Assembly: GCA_021778875.1 (NCBI GenBank)
Contig: JAJYBT010000076.1
Location: 1-7,973, forward strand
From: Acidobacteriota bacterium
GTDB taxonomy: Bacteria > Acidobacteriota > Terriglobia > Terriglobales > Acidobacteriaceae
Length of the DNA: 7,973 bases
Reading direction: 5' to 3'
A program made the translations under genes and the position numbers. Numbering within the stretch: position 1 is the first letter of the stretch; each line of letters starts with the position of its first letter. Below, one piece after another: positions 5,459-7,973 of this stretch. The notes beneath the pieces were generated by a model. That model worked only from the letters and a program-made list of their open reading frames with translations. It was not told where the DNA came from and made no database searches.

Positions 5459-6004
5459 CTACCGCGAGGATTCCTTCGCCGTCTTCTTTGCACTCCCAAC
5501 CTTGCCGGCATCCGCGGGCTTCTTTCTGGCCTGCACGGCAGCTTTCGCAGCGCCCTGCGTTGCTGGCGCGGCGGATGGCGGATGCATCAGCGCGGGATGT
5601 TTGAGCACGGGGCCATTCAGCGTCTGCGGTGTGCGTATGGCCTCTGCGCTTGAAAATCCGCCAGGCGCGGTTATGTGCGGCACGGTGACCGCCTGGGGTG
5701 TCTGCGCCGGTTGAACATGGGAGTACACGCTCCATCCGCCACCCGCCACCGCAATCACAATTGCGGCCGCGGCGGCTCCCCTTGCCAGCGAGGTGTGGAG
5801 CCATCCCTGGCTCTGCGCGGGCGCGCCCGGCCAATGCAGCACACGGCCCGCACGGGGAGCTGCGCGAAGCGCCGCCTTCACGCGGTCGTTGACACGGTCT
5901 TCGAGCCCCACGGGGGCGGGTAGCCCGGCGAGCAGGCGCAGGGTGGCTTCGGCCTCTTCCGCGCCGCCGTGGGCATGGGGAGCACTTGTGTTGGGGGATT
6001 TCAT
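5459..6004 (-). CDS. Single-pass membrane protein, candidate anti-sigma factor
   Basis: This 181-residue protein has one clear membrane helix at about 74-95 (RGAAAAAIVIAVAGGGWSVY). The 73-residue N-terminal part should be cytoplasmic and contains a short helical segment with EEAEATLRLLAGLPAPVGLEDRV-type residues (16-38). The C-terminal 85 residues are low-complexity, rich in Ala, Pro and Lys, and would lie outside the membrane. Its ATG overlaps the stop of the ECF sigma gene as ATGA, the usual arrangement of a sigma/anti-sigma pair, and the topology fits. It has no cysteine at all, so it is not a zinc-binding ZAS anti-sigma (HxxxCxxC is absent), and no sequence family is recognised. The role is therefore inferred from linkage and topology only. 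Alternatives are a structural membrane protein whose expression is merely coupled to the sigma gene. Confidence 0.8.
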   Translation of the reverse strand: MKSPNTSAPHAHGGAEEAEATLRLLAGLPAPVGLEDRVNDRVKAALRAAPRAGRVLHWPGAPAQSQGWLHTSLARGAAAAAIVIAVAGGGWSVYSHVQPAQTPQAVTVPHITAPGGFSSAEAIRTPQTLNGPVLKHPALMHPPSAAPATQGAAKAAVQARKKPADAGKVGSAKKTAKESSR

Positions 6005-6594
6005 CTCAGACTCCTCGGATGATCGAGCAGGTCGGCCATCAGGTTGCGCGCGCGGAAAAGCCGGGAGCGGACGGTGGACTCGGTCACGCCCAGGGCTGAA
6101 GCAATCTCCACGCTGGTAAGCTCCTCAAAAGCCGAAAGCATGAGCACTTCGCGCTCCTTGGCCGGGAGCTGGTCAACGCATGCAAGCACTTGAGCATGGT
6201 GCTGGGCGGCTGCCGCGCGTTGCTCCGCGGACAGTCCTGAGGCGGGCAGCACGCGGGCCAGTTCATCAATGTCGTCGGTTTCAGGGCGAGTCTTCGCGCG
6301 GCGCTTGCGGTCCAGCACGATGTTCCAGACGATGCGAATCAGCCAGACGCGGTGATCGCGCACTTCGCCGAGCGTCTGGCGGTGGCGCAGGACGCGCAGA
6401 AAGGCCTCCTGCACGGCGTCTTCGGCGTCTGCGGAATTGCGCAGGACAGAAAATGCAACGCGGTAGAGGGTAGAGGCGTACTGATCCACCAGGGCCGCCA
6501 GCGCTTTCTCTTGAGCGAACTGGCGCAGGTCGTCATGCACGGCGCTTGGGGCGGTCTCCATCCAACCTGCGAGTATGACATGGCTTGCGCTCAT
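6001..6594 (-). CDS. ECF-subfamily RNA polymerase sigma factor
   Basis: This 197-residue protein has the two-domain ECF layout. Region 2 spans about 35-100: YASTLYRVAFSVLRN, then DAEDAVQEAFLRVLR (56-70, the core-binding and -10 region), then VWLIRIVWNIVLDRKRR (83-99). A linker of about 35 residues follows. Region 4 spans about 138-187, with LPAKEREVLMLSAFEELTS and the helix-turn-helix EIASALGVTESTVRSRLFRAR, which reads the -35 box. It should redirect core polymerase to a small stress- or envelope-type regulon; the specific ECF group is not assigned. Two starts are possible: ATG 6594 (used here) and ATG 6561 (Met 12), neither with a strong Shine-Dalgarno; the extra 11 residues do not affect the domains. 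Downstream it overlaps the putative anti-sigma gene by four bases; upstream is the TPR gene, 82 bases away. Confidence 0.95.
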   Translation of the reverse strand: MSASHVILAGWMETAPSAVHDDLRQFAQEKALAALVDQYASTLYRVAFSVLRNSADAEDAVQEAFLRVLRHRQTLGEVRDHRVWLIRIVWNIVLDRKRRAKTRPETDDIDELARVLPASGLSAEQRAAAAQHHAQVLACVDQLPAKEREVLMLSAFEELTSVEIASALGVTESTVRSRLFRARNLMADLLDHPRSLR

Positions 6595-6636
6595 ACCCGG
6601 ACCAGACGCAGCAGGGCGTGAAAATGCTCATCTCCC

Positions 6637-6659
6637 ACGTCCTGCAGGAATCCGGTTCC
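6637..6659 (-). promoter_or_regulatory. Possible ECF-type autoregulatory promoter
   Basis: In the 82-base gap between the TPR and sigma genes, the minus strand has GGAACC (6659-6654), like the GGAAC -35 box of many ECF promoters, and CGTGG (6639-6635) 14 bases later, like a CGT-type -10. The spacing is a base or two shorter than usual. GGAACCGGATTCC here is also a small imperfect palindrome. ECF genes often drive their own transcription, so the position is right, but the match is weak. Confidence 0.3.
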
Positions 6660-6676
6660 AGGGCATTGGCGCTGCC

Positions 6677-7384
6677 CTACTGGCCCGCGGTGAGCTTTTG
6701 CGCGGCAATGGCGCCGGCCGCGCCGTCTTTGTCCGCGTCCTTGACCTTGGCCCAGAGGGCGCGCGCCTGGTCCTTCTTGCCGGTTGCGGCATACAGGTCG
6801 GCCAGATTCAGCTGCGCCACGCCCGCCGACACCGTCGCGGATGGCTTGGCGGCGAGGGCGTTGTAAAGGTCGATCGCCTGGGCGTCACGGCCCGTCTGGT
6901 GATAGAGGCCGGCCAGGGCGAGCTTGGCCAGGTTTGCGAGATTGTGGTTCCACGAGTCGGCGGCGATCTTCAGTTCGGTCTCGGCCTGCTGGTTCTGGCC
7001 CATATCCTCGAAGGTAACCCCCGCGAAATAATGGGCTTTGGCGCCCGCGGAGAGCCATCCGTACTGACTGGCGACTGCCACGAACTGCTGATTGGCCGCT
7101 TTTGCGCGTTCGCTCGCGGTGGCATAGATTCCGGTCTGCGCGGGAGCGCCTGGCTCAGCCAGCGGAGTGGAATAGGTGTCCAGAGCCGCACCCAGCGCGG
7201 AGTTGGCGGCTGACGACCGCACGCTCCAGAAAATCAATGAGCCAACGACCAGAACAAGTGCCACTGCGGCGCTGATTGCCCAGCGAACTACACCGCTGCG
7301 GTGGCCGCTGAGCCAGCTCACGCTTGTCTTTGTGGCCTGGGCAAATTTGTCGCCCTTCAGGGCGTGACGGGTTTGTGTGTCCAC
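6677..7384 (-). CDS. Membrane-anchored TPR protein, YfgM-like
   Basis: This 235-residue protein has a basic cytoplasmic N-terminus (1-32), one membrane helix at about 33-54 (VVRWAISAAVALVLVVGSLIF), and a periplasmic region with about three tetratricopeptide-type repeats: 113-146 (AHYFAGVTFEDMGQNQQAE...), 149-181 (AKLALAGLYHQTGRDAQAID...) and 186-219 (AQLNLADLYAATGKKDQARA...). The layout matches the YfgM/TPR_21 family, whose E. coli member is an accessory of the SecYEG translocon and links to periplasmic chaperones; that role here is inferred. The start is a GTG at 7384 with AAGGA on the minus strand about 11 bases upstream; no ATG lies nearby in frame. The sigma gene follows 82 bases downstream on the same strand, so the two may share a transcript and the TPR protein could be part of an envelope-related stress unit. 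Confidence 0.9.
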   Translation of the reverse strand: MDTQTRHALKGDKFAQATKTSVSWLSGHRSGVVRWAISAAVALVLVVGSLIFWSVRSSAANSALGAALDTYSTPLAEPGAPAQTGIYATASERAKAANQQFVAVASQYGWLSAGAKAHYFAGVTFEDMGQNQQAETELKIAADSWNHNLANLAKLALAGLYHQTGRDAQAIDLYNALAAKPSATVSAGVAQLNLADLYAATGKKDQARALWAKVKDADKDGAAGAIAAQKLTAGQ

Positions 7385-7535
7385 GGAGTGTTTTGTCCTT
7401 CGTCGATTGACTTGCAGGCGGGTCCGTACAGGAGGGAGCGCAACGACTGCAACCCTGTCAGTCTATCAGTGCGCCAAGAGCAGCGTCCACCGTGGAGGCC
7501 TGGCGGCCTTCCGCAGCATGGACCGTGGGCCGGCA

Positions 7536-7724
7536 TCAGTGCCCGGGCCGGGATACATTCTCACGCAGCTCGCGGATCCGCTCCATGGCCCTGGCGAATG
7601 CCGGGTCGTCATCGAGCATCCGGCGGCCCCGGCTGATCAGTAACTCCACGTAATCAATTACCGGCATGTTGCGGGCTTCAGCCTCGCGACGCATCTCGTC
7701 CGTCACATCAACGGATACCTGCAT
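7536..7724 (-). CDS. Orphan antitoxin-like ribbon-helix-helix protein
   Basis: This 62-residue protein starts with a short strand (QVSVDV, 2-7), then two helices: TDEMRREAEARN (8-19) and PVIDYVELLISRGRRML (21-37). That strand-helix-helix order is the ribbon-helix-helix DNA-binding fold of many antitoxins and small repressors. The C-terminal third is charged and helical (FARAMERIRELREN), which in antitoxins would wrap a toxin. Start 7724 is chosen over an upstream TTG because AAGGAG (7740-7735 on the minus strand) lies 10 bases before this ATG. No toxin gene lies downstream: the 151 bases to the TPR gene hold no matching frame, and the upstream neighbour is divergent. It could be a solitary regulator or an antitoxin remnant. 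The fold call is from pattern, without family-level confirmation. Confidence 0.75.
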   Translation of the reverse strand: MQVSVDVTDEMRREAEARNMPVIDYVELLISRGRRMLDDDPAFARAMERIRELRENVSRPGH

Positions 7725-7740
7725 GTTGCGTATGCTCCTT

Positions 7741-7792
7741 GCGCGTTTTATCGGCAAGGCCCTGCGGCTGGCGAGATTGCACCAAAACGCGC
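7741..7792. repeat. Inverted repeat upstream of the RHH gene
   Basis: GCGCGTTTT (7741-7749) and AAAACGCGC (7784-7792) are perfect 9-bp inverted arms 34 bases apart, in the divergent spacer between the RHH gene and the right-edge gene. The left arm touches the RHH gene's Shine-Dalgarno. RHH regulators usually bind paired half-sites at their own promoters, so this is a candidate operator, inferred only from position. Confidence 0.45.
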
Positions 7793-7878
7793 CACCCGAG
7801 CCGGTCCGGCCTCATCCGCCGCCGCAATTGCGACCCCGAGCGCTTGCCCTAGACGGGCCGGAACGATAGGCTTATTGC

Positions 7879-7973
7879 ATGTACGAGGAATTCCACGTAA
7901 CCGACCGCTGGAGCGGAGAAGACCTGCACTGCCGCTGGAAGGGCACCATGGTGGCCATCGCCACGCGCCATGC
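7879..7973 (+). CDS. Unrecognised gene, 3' truncated by window edge
   Basis: An ATG at 7879 opens a frame that stays open for 31 codons to the edge. It starts MYEEFHVTDRW and continues with SGEDLHCRWKGTMVAIATRH. Codon choice is G/C-rich at third positions, as in the other genes. The peptide has no signal sequence and I recognise no family from so little. There is no clear Shine-Dalgarno. A weak -35/-10 pair, TTGCCC (7844-7849) and TAGGCT (7867-7872) with a 17-base spacer, would place the transcription start at or beside the ATG, so translation could be leaderless. The gene is divergent from the RHH gene; the spacer is 154 bases. Confidence 0.6.
   Translation, partial: MYEEFHVTDRWSGEDLHCRWKGTMVAIATRH

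Noticed and set aside
6575..7213. 212-codon open frame on the plus strand opposite the TPR gene
   Set aside because: Shadow of the TPR protein gene; no start signal and no recognisable domain.
7400..7440. TTGACT on the plus strand at about 7407 as a promoter
   Set aside because: The only -10-like sequence is 14 bases away, and no plus-strand gene lies downstream.
7485..7535. GGCC-rich hairpin around 7491-7512 as terminator of the RHH gene
   Set aside because: The stem is short and imperfect and no T-run follows on the minus strand.

Overview
The window looks like chromosomal DNA from an Acidobacteriota bacterium, probably class Terriglobia (family Acidobacteriaceae). This is an inference. 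It rests on high GC with strong G/C preference at third codon positions, on intergenic palindromes and a G-tract/KpnI-like motif that I recall from that group, and on the mix of Tat-exported lactonase, ECF sigma factor and YfgM-like TPR protein. No tRNA, rRNA, CRISPR array, transposase or phage structural gene is visible, and every readable gene appears intact apart from the two cut by the window edges.

Layout, left to right. Positions 1-936 (+) hold the last 311 residues of a class II fructose-bisphosphate aldolase, closed by a strong intrinsic terminator (961-997). A 330-bp gene-free stretch (937-1266) follows, with that terminator, a CTCTAGC-type direct repeat, a G8-A-G8 tract and a perfect 16-bp-arm palindrome. 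A minus-strand operon then encodes a TetR-family regulator (1749-2381) and, coupled by a 4-base ATGA overlap, a small cupin (1267-1752). Two 14-bp operator-like palindromes, 20 bp apart, end exactly at the tetR start codon, so autoregulation is likely. A second REP-like hairpin lies upstream of the operon (2481-2526).

A second minus-strand operon runs from 4902 to 2609: a secreted protein of unknown function, an 88-residue unknown protein 4 bp further on, and a Tat-exported 6-phosphogluconolactonase-type beta-propeller protein. Divergent from it is a four-helix membrane protein of the YvlD/phage-holin-4 family (5099-5443, +).

A third minus-strand cluster runs from 7384 to 5459: a membrane-anchored TPR protein, an ECF sigma factor, and a single-pass, cysteine-free candidate anti-sigma factor coupled to the sigma gene by another ATGA overlap. 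The right end carries an orphan antitoxin-like ribbon-helix-helix protein (7536-7724, -) and the first 31 codons of a divergent unrecognised gene (7879 onward, +).

I see no unmistakable new defence or mobile system. The best leads are the TetR-cupin pair with its start-abutting double operator, the sigma factor with an atypical partner, the secreted-protein/88-aa/lactonase operon, and the two related intergenic palindromes.
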